Of a DNA stretch of 64,000 nucleotides, positions 46,420-55,102 are shown one piece after another. The stretch comes from Pandoraea sp. (GTDB lineage Bacteria > Pseudomonadota > Gammaproteobacteria > Burkholderiales > Burkholderiaceae): assembly GCA_031291335.1 (NCBI GenBank), contig JARLJF010000008.1:1-64000 (forward strand). Reading direction: 5' to 3'. Within the stretch, counting starts at the first letter, position 1. Each line of letters begins with the position of its first letter. Made by a program: the position numbers and the translations under genes. The notes under the pieces were generated by a model. That model saw only the letters and a list, made by a program, of their open reading frames with translations. It made no database searches and was not told the origin of the DNA.

Positions 46420-47423
46420 CAGCGGGCTCCTTGTGCGCCCGACGTGCCGGACGGCTCGAGCAATCGCACGGAGACTTCCCCGCTGGCGATGACGCGCTCG
46501 CCCTCGTCGGTCGCTACGCGCAGGCAGCCTTGGGAGTCGACCCCGAGCGCCACGCCGTGCAGCAGATCGCGACCGTGTTCGATGACGCGGATCGACGCGC
46601 CGCCATAGGCGTGCATGGCTTCCCAGTCGTCTCGGAATGCGCTGAAACGGTGTTCGGCAAAACGCTCGAGCATCGCGGCAAGACGCTGCACCAATGCGAT
46701 GAGGACGGAGGACATGTCCGGCTCCGGCAGCACCGATTCGAGCGCGGCCGGCGGCGTAGCGGGAACGACGGGGGCTGCGACGCTGGTGTCAGCAGGCGCG
46801 CTGGCGGCGGCCGCGCTGTCGATGCGCGTCGCGACATCCTGGGCCTGTCGAAGATTGACGCCGATACCGATCACGACACCGATGCGCCCCGGTCCCGCCG
46901 GGACTGTCTCGATCAGAATGCCTGCGAGCTTGCCGCCGCGCAGCAACACGTCGTTCGGCCACTTGAGGCCGAGGGTGTGCGGTGCCGACAGCGGCAGGTC
47001 CGACAGCCCCTCCACGACGGCGACGCCCGTGGCAAGCGATAGCCCGGCCAACTCGGCCGGGCCGCCCGGCATCACATACGCCAGCGAGAAGGTGAGACTG
47101 TCGCCCGGCACGCTTTGCCAGGCCCGGCCGCGTTGCCCGCGCCCAGCCGTCTGCTGCATGGCGGCGCGCACCATGGGGGCGCATGAGGCATTTTCACGAA
47201 GCCGTGCGAGAAGATCGAGATTCGTGGAGCCGGTGGCGTCGACCACTTCGATCTGCCAGTTGCGGCAAGCGGCACCCAGACGCAAGCGAATCCGGTCGCC
47301 ATCAAGGCGGCGGGACGCGGTATCGCGCGACGGTTCTCCGCCCGCGCCAGCCGGGCGTTCGGGCGAGCCCGCAGCCGTGGCGTCGAGGGCGGTGTTCAGC
47401 GAGGAAGGTGCGGCGTTATTCAT
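46419..47423 (-). CDS. birA: Biotin--[acetyl-CoA carboxylase] ligase
   Basis: This enzyme attaches biotin to the carrier domains of biotin-dependent carboxylases via biotinyl-AMP. The 334-residue protein (ATG at 47423) has the biotin/ATP loop GRGQRGRAW at 94-102 and the catalytic LKWPNDVL segment. The N-terminal DNA-binding domain of E. coli BirA is missing: residues 1-45 are low-complexity. It should therefore be a pure ligase without repressor activity. An Ala/Pro-rich insert of about 35 residues (near 205-240) precedes the SH3-like C-terminal domain. Confidence 0.93.
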   Translation of the reverse strand: MNNAAPSSLNTALDATAAGSPERPAGAGGEPSRDTASRRLDGDRIRLRLGAACRNWQIEVVDATGSTNLDLLARLRENASCAPMVRAAMQQTAGRGQRGRAWQSVPGDSLTFSLAYVMPGGPAELAGLSLATGVAVVEGLSDLPLSAPHTLGLKWPNDVLLRGGKLAGILIETVPAGPGRIGVVIGIGVNLRQAQDVATRIDSAAAASAPADTSVAAPVVPATPPAALESVLPEPDMSSVLIALVQRLAAMLERFAEHRFSAFRDDWEAMHAYGGASIRVIEHGRDLLHGVALGVDSQGCLRVATDEGERVIASGEVSVRLLEPSGTSGAQGAR

Positions 47424-47629
47424 GGCTGCTATTGTAGCGGCGAGGCCGGTGGCGCGCCGCTCTGCGCTGCGTCGATGCTCGCTTTTCGGCATCATCCGAG
47501 GCGCAAGTCAGCCGATTCCGGAGCGTTTTCAGCCCGTGGCGGGTTGCCATCGACCGGTCGCACCTGTACCGTACAATGACCCCGTTTTGCCGGATTCCGG
47601 CGGCTTTTTTTGCCAGGAGAGCGTCTGTT

Positions 47630-48751
47630 TTGAACCTCGATGCCGTGCCCACTCTGGAGCTGACCACCTCGCCGCAAGGCCCGGTGGTCATGCTGCGCGG
47701 CCTGTGGACAGCGCTGGCGCTTTCACAGCGCAAGAAGACGCTTTTGCGCCTCGTGCACGCGCTGCCCGAGGGGCAGTTGGCGTGGGACCTGACTTGTGTC
47801 GAACGGCTCGATCACGTAGGTGCACAGGCCCTGTGGCGGTACTGGCAACGTCAGTACCCCAAACACATCGCGCTGACGCCGACACAACGCGCGCTCTTCG
47901 ACCACCTCGCCGAATTCGACCGTACGCGACAGAGCCCCGTGCCGGCGCGGCGTGTCGATCCGGTCAGCCGTCTCGGATATTCGCTGTTCACGCTGGGCGA
48001 GCATTTGCGTGACGGCATCACGATGTTCGGGCACTTCGTGATCGATTTGGGCCGTGTCATTCGCCACCCGGTGCGCGCGCCGTGGCTGGAGATGTCCGCC
48101 AATATCTATAGTGCGGGGACCAAAGCGCTCGGTATTACCGCGTTGGTCGCGTTCCTGATCGGCATCGTGCTGTCCTACCTGTCTGCCCAACAGTTGAAAC
48201 TGTATGGGGCGAGTACGTTCATCGTGAACATCCTCGGTCTCTCGGTGATCCGGGAACTCGGGCCGGTGCTTTCCGCGATTCTCGTGGCGGGGCGCTCCGG
48301 ATCGGCCATTACCGCGCAGTTGGGCGTGATGCGGGTGACCGAAGAGTTGGACGCGATGCGCGTGATGGACATCCCGGATGGGCTGCGGCTTGTGCTGCCG
48401 AAAGTCATCGCGCTGGCCATCGCCATGCCGCTGCTGGTCATGTGGACGAATATCGTCGCATTGCTCGGTGGTGCCCTCGCCGCAAAGTACGAGTTGGGCA
48501 TCGGACTGCATTACTTCTTCACAACGCTGCCCAACGCAGTGCGCATTGCCAATCTGTGGATCGGTCTGGGCAAGGGCGTTGTTTTCGGCATGTTGATTGC
48601 ACTGGTGGCTTGCCACTTCGGCATGCGCGTGAAGCCGAATACGCAGAGTCTAGGGGAAGGCACGACGCAGTCGGTGGTGACGTCGATCACGGTCGTGATC
48701 CTCGCGGACGCCGTCTTTGCCATTCTGTTCCGCAACGTGGGGATCGGCTGA
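47630..48751 (+). CDS. mlaE: MlaE-type ABC transporter permease with N-terminal STAS-like domain
   Basis: About 373 residues if started at the TTG at 47630, preferred because AGGAG lies 10 bases upstream. The ATG at 47576 has no ribosome site and would read through a T-run. Residues 1-110 look like a STAS domain (VAWDLTCVERLDHVGAQALWRYW); that is, MlaB seems fused here. The rest is the MlaE permease (FIVNILGLSVIRELGPVLSAILVAGRSGSAITAQLG). It forms the inner-membrane channel of an MCE lipid transporter and overlaps the ATPase gene by one base. Confidence 0.9.
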   Translation: MNLDAVPTLELTTSPQGPVVMLRGLWTALALSQRKKTLLRLVHALPEGQLAWDLTCVERLDHVGAQALWRYWQRQYPKHIALTPTQRALFDHLAEFDRTRQSPVPARRVDPVSRLGYSLFTLGEHLRDGITMFGHFVIDLGRVIRHPVRAPWLEMSANIYSAGTKALGITALVAFLIGIVLSYLSAQQLKLYGASTFIVNILGLSVIRELGPVLSAILVAGRSGSAITAQLGVMRVTEELDAMRVMDIPDGLRLVLPKVIALAIAMPLLVMWTNIVALLGGALAAKYELGIGLHYFFTTLPNAVRIANLWIGLGKGVVFGMLIALVACHFGMRVKPNTQSLGEGTTQSVVTSITVVILADAVFAILFRNVGIG

Positions 48752-49692
48752 TGCGCGAATCTACCGCCCCCGATCTGTCCACCACGCCGGCCACCGCAGT
48801 GACCACGGCTGCCCTTGGTGCAGACGTGCGTCCCGGTGCCGTCGCGGGTTGTCCGCCGGTATCGTCGACGCTGCCCGGCGAAGCGGAGCCGGTGATCGAA
48901 GTGCGCGATCTCACCAAGCGTTACGGCACGCACACGATTCACGAGCATCTGGATCTCACCGTGCGTCAGAGCGAGATCATCGCGCTCGTCGGCGGGTCCG
49001 GCTCGGGCAAGACCACATTGATTCGTCAGATCATTGGCCTTGAGGCGCCGACGAGCGGCCATATCAGCGTCTTCGGTCACGACATCACGATGATCGACCG
49101 GCGTACTGCACACCTGTTGCGTCGCCGATCGGGCATGTTGTTTCAGCGCGGCGCGTTGTTCTCTGCGATGACGGTGTTCGACAACATTGCGCAGCCGCTG
49201 CGTGAACTGCACACCATCTCGGAAGATCTGATTCGCGATGTCGTGATGTACAAGCTGGAGATGGTCGGGCTGTCGGGACGCATGGCGAATCGCATGCCTT
49301 CGGAGTTGTCGGGCGGGATGATCAAGCGCGTGGGGATTGCCCGGGCCATCGCGCTGGAGCCGGAATTGCTCTTCCTCGATGAGCCCACGGCGGGTCTCGA
49401 TCCACAGGCATCGGACGAGTTCGTAGACATGATTCGCGGCCTGCACCGCTCGCTCGGTCTGACAGTCGTGATGGTCACGCATGATCTCGATACGGTGATG
49501 ATGCTTGCCACCCGTGTGGCCGTGCTGGCCGACCGCAAGGTGCTTATCAATGCGCCAGTGGAAGACGTGGTGTGTGTCGATCACCCGTTCATCCACAGCT
49601 TCTTCCTCGGTGAGCGCGGCAGACGCGCGTTGCTGGCCCTGCCCGCAGCGCGGCGCGCCAAGATTTCGGAGTTACTCGACGATGGAAAATAA
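48751..49692 (+). CDS. mlaF: MlaF-type ABC transporter ATPase
   Basis: A 313-residue ATP-binding subunit driving phospholipid movement between the membranes. Walker A is G81-GSGSGKT, the signature is LSGGMIKR, Walker B is LLFLDEPTAGLDP, and the H-loop is in MVTHDLDTV. A 45-residue Thr/Ala/Pro-rich N-terminal extension precedes the usual start of the family (IEVRDLTKRYG). The start overlaps the mlaE stop (TGATG), and the end overlaps the MCE gene by 11 bases. Confidence 0.94.
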   Translation: MRESTAPDLSTTPATAVTTAALGADVRPGAVAGCPPVSSTLPGEAEPVIEVRDLTKRYGTHTIHEHLDLTVRQSEIIALVGGSGSGKTTLIRQIIGLEAPTSGHISVFGHDITMIDRRTAHLLRRRSGMLFQRGALFSAMTVFDNIAQPLRELHTISEDLIRDVVMYKLEMVGLSGRMANRMPSELSGGMIKRVGIARAIALEPELLFLDEPTAGLDPQASDEFVDMIRGLHRSLGLTVVMVTHDLDTVMMLATRVAVLADRKVLINAPVEDVVCVDHPFIHSFFLGERGRRALLALPAARRAKISELLDDGK

Positions 49693-50641
49693 ATCGCACG
49701 CTTTCATGGCGGGCCTCTTCACACTGGCGTTGCTCGCCGCCGTTGCCGCCGCGGTGTACTGGTTCAATCGCGACAATCGCGTCCGGTTGCCCTACGATCT
49801 GATCGCGCGTACCAACGTGACCGGCCTCAATCCCGAATCCGCAGTACGGTATCGCGGGCTGGGGGTAGGCAAGGTGGACTCGATCAAGTTCGATCCGCGC
49901 ACGCCCGGCCAGATTCTGATTCGCATTCTCGTGAACGAAGGCACGCCGATGACCAAGTCGACGTTTGCCACACTGAGCTATCAGGGCGTGACGGGCCTGG
50001 CCTTCGTGCAACTGGACGACGACGGGCACGACCGGACGTTGTTGGAATCGTCCCAGACGCACGTCGCGCAATTGCAACTGCGCCCGAGCTTCGTCGACGA
50101 GTTGCAGCGTCGTGGCAACAATCTGGTGCATCAGTTGGAAGAGGCGACGTCGTCGGTCAACAAGCTGCTCTCGCCCGATAACCGGCAAGCCATCCTGGAT
50201 TCGATCAACAGTGTGAAAACGGCGGCGCAAAGCGTGAATCGCGTGGCGCAGCAACTCGAGCCAGTGACGAAGCAACTGCCCGACACCGTGCGCGAACTGA
50301 ACGGCACACTCGCGGGCACGCATCGTCTGACGAATCAACTGGCCGATCCGCAGGGGCCGCTGATCCGCAATCTGGATAGCGTGGGACGTGCCGCCGATCA
50401 GGCGACGTCGAGTCTGGCGGCATTCCAGGGAACGATGCAGACGTTCGAAGGCTCGCTGCAACAGGAGGCGTTGCCGCGTCTGAACACGCTCTCGGACGAT
50501 CTGCGCTCTACGACGCAGGCCGTCGGGCAAGCGGCCGAGACCATCAATCGCAATCCGCGCGCACTGCTGTTCGGCACGTCGCCGCCGCCGCCCGGTCCGG
50601 GTGAGGCTGGCTTTTCGTGGCCCGGCAGGGCAGGTCAATGA
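49682..50641 (+). CDS. mlaD: MlaD-type MCE-domain substrate-binding protein
   Basis: A 319-residue protein with one N-terminal transmembrane helix (8-28), an MCE domain (about 36-120: YDLIARTNVTGLNPESAVRYRGLGVGKV) and a long helical/coiled-coil C-terminal region (130-280, Gln/Ser/Val-rich) that could form a needle across the periplasm, as in PqiB/YebT-like proteins. A Pro-rich tail ends it. The start lies within the end of the ATPase gene. Confidence 0.92.
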   Translation: MENKSHAFMAGLFTLALLAAVAAAVYWFNRDNRVRLPYDLIARTNVTGLNPESAVRYRGLGVGKVDSIKFDPRTPGQILIRILVNEGTPMTKSTFATLSYQGVTGLAFVQLDDDGHDRTLLESSQTHVAQLQLRPSFVDELQRRGNNLVHQLEEATSSVNKLLSPDNRQAILDSINSVKTAAQSVNRVAQQLEPVTKQLPDTVRELNGTLAGTHRLTNQLADPQGPLIRNLDSVGRAADQATSSLAAFQGTMQTFEGSLQQEALPRLNTLSDDLRSTTQAVGQAAETINRNPRALLFGTSPPPPGPGEAGFSWPGRAGQ

Positions 50642-51519
50642 TGCGCGACACCGTCATGCAAGGGGATATCGAGATGACTGAGCCAACCGGCGTGATCCGG
50701 GCGAACGAGGCAGCAGCCGCAACGCAACGCAGCGGTGGCGGCACCCGCCGGCCGCATCGGCTGACCACATGGCTGCTGTGTGCCGGCGCGGCCGCGCTGA
50801 TGGCCGGATGTGCCACCTCGGCGCCATCTGGCTCGCTGACCCGCTTCGATCTCGGGCCGCCGACGTTGCCTGCCGCTGCGGTTGCCGCCAATGCCGCCAA
50901 TGGCGTCAATGGTACGAATGCGGCGAACGCCGCGGCCCCCGCATCGGACGTCACCGCCGCAGGCGCGCCGCGCATGTCGCCGCTCAAAGTGGTGGTCAAT
51001 GCGCCGAGTTGGCTCGATGTCGACGTGATCTATTACCGCTTGCCTGCGAGTGAGGGCGATCAGGCCCGGGGGTATGCGAACAGCCGATGGCTCGCGTCGC
51101 CCGCACGGCTCTTCGGCGATCGTCTGCGCGCGGCGTTGTCGGTCGACCGGCCGGTACTGGCGGCAGGCGATCCGACGGCGGCGCCTGCGTTGCGCGTGGA
51201 ACTCGAGGAGTTTGCGCAGTACTTCGACAGCACGTCGTCTAGCCATGGTGTCGTGCAGGTACGCGCCACGCTGTTCGACGGGCCGAAGCTGCTCGCGCAG
51301 ACGACGCTTCGTGCGCAGGCCCCCGCTGCGAGTGCCGACGCCGCTGGCGGCACGCGTGCGCTCGCCGCCGCGAGCGATGCGGTGCAAACGCAACTGATCC
51401 AATGGCTCGCGGGACGCGTGCCCGCGCCGTCGTCAACGACACGCGCGCCCGCGCAGTCGCGTGCATTGCCTGCCGCGTCGTCCGCATCGGGTGTGTCAGC
51501 GCCGGCGCCGGCGCGATAA
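50638..51519 (+). CDS. ABC-type transport auxiliary lipoprotein (PqiC/MCE-associated)
   Basis: Up to 293 residues from the ATG at 50638, overlapping the MCE stop. An ATG at 50674 with AAGGGG upstream is an alternative. A signal segment ending in the lipobox LMAGC (near 57) gives a predicted outer-membrane lipoprotein. The ABC_trans_aux-like domain includes VVVNAPSWLDVDVIYYRLP, SRWLASPARLFGDRLRAAL and VELEEFAQYFDSTSSSHGVVQVRA. It most likely takes the place of MlaC/MlaA as the outer-membrane partner of the MCE needle. The linker and tail are Ala/Ser-rich. Confidence 0.87.
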   Translation: MMRDTVMQGDIEMTEPTGVIRANEAAAATQRSGGGTRRPHRLTTWLLCAGAAALMAGCATSAPSGSLTRFDLGPPTLPAAAVAANAANGVNGTNAANAAAPASDVTAAGAPRMSPLKVVVNAPSWLDVDVIYYRLPASEGDQARGYANSRWLASPARLFGDRLRAALSVDRPVLAAGDPTAAPALRVELEEFAQYFDSTSSSHGVVQVRATLFDGPKLLAQTTLRAQAPAASADAAGGTRALAAASDAVQTQLIQWLAGRVPAPSSTTRAPAQSRALPAASSASGVSAPAPAR

Positions 51520-51532
51520 GGCTGCTTCTCCG

Positions 51533-52705
51533 ATGTCTGAGCAGGATGTCAAACCCTGGCAACGACGCGCCTCTCCGCTGACGCGCCAGGCGCTGATTTG
51601 CCTGATTCTGCTGATCGCCTACGCGAGCCTGTATCCGTTCGAGTTTCAGCGTGCGGCCGTAGGCCCCTTCGACTATCTGTTTGCGCCGCTACCGCGCTGG
51701 ATGACGATGTTCGACGTCGTCACCAACGTGCTGGGCTATATACCGCTCGGCATGCTGACCGTGCTGGCACTGCATCCCGTCTGGCGTGGCACGCGCGCGG
51801 TACTCGCAGCATTCGTACTTGGCGCGTTGTTCTCGTGTGGCATGGAGGCGTTGCAGACTTATCTGCCGACGCGTGTCGCGTCGAATGTCGATCTCGCGAC
51901 GAACGCCCTGGGCGCCCTCATCGGCGGTGCGATCGCAGTGCCGCTCACCAGTCCGCTGCTCGATCGCGGATGGCTGCGACATCTGCGCTTCGCATGGTTC
52001 GAACGGCACGGGAGTCTGTTGCTCGTGCTGCTGGCGCTATGGCCTTGGGCACAGGCATATCCGCAACAGTTTCTCTTCGGTGACGGCGATCTCGTGCGCC
52101 AGATATGGCTCTGGCAAGACCCGGACGTGACCGATCTCGTGCTCGACTGGGTGCCGCGACTCGCGCAGTTGCAGGACTATCTGTCCGACCTCGACGCTGT
52201 TGCCAGTCACGCTTTGTGGGAGACGGTCGTGACGGCTAGCGGCACTATCCTGGCGGGGTTGCTCGCCACGCTCGCGATGCGCCGCTCGGCGCCGCGCGTG
52301 CCGCTGCTCTGTGCGATGTTCATCAGCGCGTTCGCGATCAAGGCCATCGCAGCGGCGTGGCAGTTCTCGCCCGCGCAGGCGTTCGACTGGGTGACGGCCG
52401 GGGCCATTTACGGCGTGATCGTCGGCGCCATCGTTCTGCTCGTGGCCGGACGCGGACCGCGTGCGCTGCGCGGCGCCGTCGCACTGGCGGCGCTCGTGGT
52501 GCTGCTGGTCTTCGTCAATCTGCTGCCTGCGAATCCGTATTACGAAGCGGCACTTCAGTCGTGGCGGCAAGGCCAATACGTGCACTTCAACGTGTTGGCA
52601 CGCTGGCTCGCATGGACATGGCCGTATCTCGTGCTGGTCTATCTGCTCGCCATGTTCGATCCGAGTCATCGCGGTCCCGCGCGCAACGTCGGCAATCAGC
52701 GCTGA
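51533..52705 (+). CDS. VanZ-family membrane protein
   Basis: A 390-residue polytopic membrane protein. The N-terminal third is a VanZ-like domain (YASLYPFEFQ, FDVVTNVLGYIPLGML, GMEALQTYLPTRVASNVDLATNALGALIGG). More helices follow to the C-terminus, giving about 9-10 in all. VanZ relatives confer low-level teicoplanin resistance in enterococci, but the general function is unknown. It is 13 bases after the MCE lipoprotein gene and likely in the same transcript, an order that hints at an envelope role. Confidence 0.87.
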   Translation: MSEQDVKPWQRRASPLTRQALICLILLIAYASLYPFEFQRAAVGPFDYLFAPLPRWMTMFDVVTNVLGYIPLGMLTVLALHPVWRGTRAVLAAFVLGALFSCGMEALQTYLPTRVASNVDLATNALGALIGGAIAVPLTSPLLDRGWLRHLRFAWFERHGSLLLVLLALWPWAQAYPQQFLFGDGDLVRQIWLWQDPDVTDLVLDWVPRLAQLQDYLSDLDAVASHALWETVVTASGTILAGLLATLAMRRSAPRVPLLCAMFISAFAIKAIAAAWQFSPAQAFDWVTAGAIYGVIVGAIVLLVAGRGPRALRGAVALAALVVLLVFVNLLPANPYYEAALQSWRQGQYVHFNVLARWLAWTWPYLVLVYLLAMFDPSHRGPARNVGNQR

Positions 52706-52903
52706 GCCCCGTCCTGACTGGCTGAGCGGCCAGACAGGGCCGCGCATTGTTGCCAAATTGGCAATAGCGTATTGGCCGCCAGCCCATTGGTGCGCGCGCC
52801 GGCAAACCCTAGACTCCCATGTAAGGCACGCTGACACTCGGTGTGTCATGACCGCCCGGCATCTTCAGGCAGATCCCGGGCGGTTTTCATTGGTGAGGCG
52901 GCG

Positions 52904-54445
52904 ATGAGTACATGGGGATTGATGTTTGCGCACAAGACACGGCAGCGATTGCTGATGGCTGTGATCGCCGCCGCCACGGGCATCGAAATGCTGGAGAACG
53001 GCATGTTCGTGTTCGCGTCGTCCCATATCGCGGGCGGCGTGGGTGCCGCGCCCGAGGAGTACGCATTTGTCTCTACGCTCTACGCCGTGGCGGGAATTCT
53101 CGTCATTCTCAAGCAGCGTTGGCTGGCGGCGCGTCTCGGATATCGCGCGTTCCTCACGGGCGCACTCACGCTCATGGCGTTCGGCGCATGGTTGTGCGGT
53201 ATGGCGCACACGCCGACCGAGTTGGCCGTTGCGCGCTTCGTGCTCGGTCTGGGCGCGGGGTCGCTGTTCACTGCGAGCCGTATTCTCATCAACCTGTGCT
53301 TTGCCCCCGAGTTGCGGTTGCGGGCGCTGCTCTTCTTCACCTATGGCTTCTTCGGCGCACAGATCTCCGCGCCATTGCTCGCGAGCTATCTCGTCGACCA
53401 TTTTCTGTGGTCGTCGGTGTTCTTCGCGGTCGTGCCGATTGCGCTGGCCGGGGCACTGGCCTCGTGGCTTGTCATCCCGGACTTTCGGGAACGTTTGCGC
53501 GACGAAGGCGAGTTCGAGATGCGCGGCATCGTGTTCTTTGCCGCAGGCGTGCTGTTCGTCGAAGTGATGATGCAGCGCTCGCGTTTCGACTTCTTCTCGA
53601 ATCCGCTGCATCTGCTCGAATTGTGTCTGGTCGGCGGGGCCTGTGCGATCGGCTATATGTGGCATCAGTATTCGCACCACAAGCCGCTGATCGATTTTCG
53701 CGTGCTCGCGCGCAATCCCGTCTACGTGCTCGGGTTGGGCGGGTACGCCGTGTACTACTTCTTCTCCTATTCGACGTCGTATCTGTTTCCGATCTACATG
53801 CAACAGGGACTGAACTGGAGCGTGGAGCACACGGGCTATCTGCAAGCCGTGGCGTCGGTGACGAGTCTCGTGGTGGCTGCGGTGTACACATTGGCGCGTC
53901 CGAAGTTCGTGCAACTCAAGCCGTTCGTGTTGCTCGGTTATCTGTGCCTGCTTGGCTACGCCTTCCTGCTCTCGCAAAGCTATCCGGGCGTGTCGAGTCA
54001 GTGGCTGATTCTGCCGATGGTGCTGAGTGGGCTGGGCGGTGTATTCGCCATGATTCCGATTGCCGAGCTGACGTTTCGCGGCATGGACGAGTACGTCTTC
54101 CAGCATGGCTATCAGACGAAGAACATCGTGCGTCAGTTGGTGAGTTCGATGTCGGTGTCGGTCATGGCTGTGCTGATGCAGGACCGGCAAGCGGTCTTCA
54201 TGCATCAGCTCACGCCGTCGATGACGCCGCTCAATCCGGCATACAACGCGGCCGTCTCGCAGGCGCAGCAGGCGTTCGGTGCGAGCGTCGATGCGACCAC
54301 GGCGTCGCACATGGCGTCGGCGTGGGTTGGCGGGCTGGCGTCGCAGCAGGCGCTCGTGCTGGCGTGCGTGAACGTGTTCTTCGGCTTCGCGTGCCTGGCC
54401 GCGCTCTGTGCGATTTTCATGGCGGTGCAGCGGCGTCTGCGCTGA
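52904..54445 (+). CDS. MFS transporter, DHA2-like (EmrB-type) family
   Basis: A 513-residue major facilitator with about 14 predicted helices, from the ATG at 52904 with GAGGCG upstream. Features are LGLGAGSLFTASRILINLCF near 125 (motif-C-like), FFTYGFFGAQISAPLLASYL and a conserved periplasmic loop near the C-terminus (QHQL-like MHQLTPSMTPLNPAY) seen in EmrB-type pumps. It lacks an adjacent EmrA membrane-fusion gene. Drug or fatty-acid export is possible; the substrate is unknown. Confidence 0.85.
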   Translation: MSTWGLMFAHKTRQRLLMAVIAAATGIEMLENGMFVFASSHIAGGVGAAPEEYAFVSTLYAVAGILVILKQRWLAARLGYRAFLTGALTLMAFGAWLCGMAHTPTELAVARFVLGLGAGSLFTASRILINLCFAPELRLRALLFFTYGFFGAQISAPLLASYLVDHFLWSSVFFAVVPIALAGALASWLVIPDFRERLRDEGEFEMRGIVFFAAGVLFVEVMMQRSRFDFFSNPLHLLELCLVGGACAIGYMWHQYSHHKPLIDFRVLARNPVYVLGLGGYAVYYFFSYSTSYLFPIYMQQGLNWSVEHTGYLQAVASVTSLVVAAVYTLARPKFVQLKPFVLLGYLCLLGYAFLLSQSYPGVSSQWLILPMVLSGLGGVFAMIPIAELTFRGMDEYVFQHGYQTKNIVRQLVSSMSVSVMAVLMQDRQAVFMHQLTPSMTPLNPAYNAAVSQAQQAFGASVDATTASHMASAWVGGLASQQALVLACVNVFFGFACLAALCAIFMAVQRRLR

Positions 54446-54664
54446 CCGGTGACGGACGGGCATAACGGGTACGACGGGCATGGCAGGACTCGCGGGCCTG
54501 ACAGATCGACGGGCGGCGGGGCGTGCCATCCGCCGTCCCGGATTCCGCATTTCCTCATGCCTGCCGAGCGATGCGCGATGCCCGCGCGGTTTCCGTGCCC
54601 GCAACGGCCGGGCAGGTCGGTTAGAATGGCCCGCAATACGTTGCCACTCCCCCAAAGCACCGAC

Positions 54665-54994
54665 ATGGCCACCCAGCCGCAGTACTACCAGCATCACGTC
54701 TTTTTCTGCCTGAATCAGCGCGAACCCGGCGCGGACCGTCCTTCTTGCGCCAACTGCAACGCGCAGTCGATGCAGGAGTACGCGAAGAAGAAGGTCAAGC
54801 AGCTCGGCCTCGCCGGTCCCGGCAAGGTGCGCGTGAACAAGGCCGGATGCCTCGATCGCTGCGAGCAAGGGCCTGTCGTGGTGATCTATCCCGAAGGGAC
54901 CTGGTACACGTACATCGACGAAACCGATATCGACGAGATCGTCGAGAAGCATCTGGCGCAGGGCGAGATCGTCGAGCGTCTGCTGATCGACTGA
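54665..54994 (+). CDS. Thioredoxin-like [2Fe-2S] ferredoxin
   Basis: A 109-residue protein with cysteines C15, C28, C62 and C66, matching the spacing of thioredoxin-like ferredoxins such as Aquifex Fd4 (9, 22, 55, 59). An additional C31 is present. HHVFFCLNQREPG and VNKAGCLDRCEQGPVVVIYPEGTWY are characteristic. It carries electrons in the cytoplasm; the partner is unknown. It is followed 108 bases later by an alpha/beta hydrolase gene on the same strand. Confidence 0.92.
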   Translation: MATQPQYYQHHVFFCLNQREPGADRPSCANCNAQSMQEYAKKKVKQLGLAGPGKVRVNKAGCLDRCEQGPVVVIYPEGTWYTYIDETDIDEIVEKHLAQGEIVERLLID

Positions 54995-55102
54995 GTTTCG
55001 GCGACGCAATCAACGCTTCACCGATTTCCCGATTCGCCATTTGGTCATTCCGCTGCCCGCACGCTGTGTTTCGCGCCGCTGCACCTCAGCCCAACATCGC
55101 TC

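Noticed and set aside
52854-52881. GCCCGG...CCGGGC repeat before the MFS gene
   Set aside because: Six-base arms with a 16-base loop in high-GC DNA, expected by chance.
52865-55009. Minus-strand open frame of 714 codons across the MFS and ferredoxin genes
   Set aside because: It covers two well-supported plus-strand genes and the gap between them, and its product is Arg/His-rich without domains.
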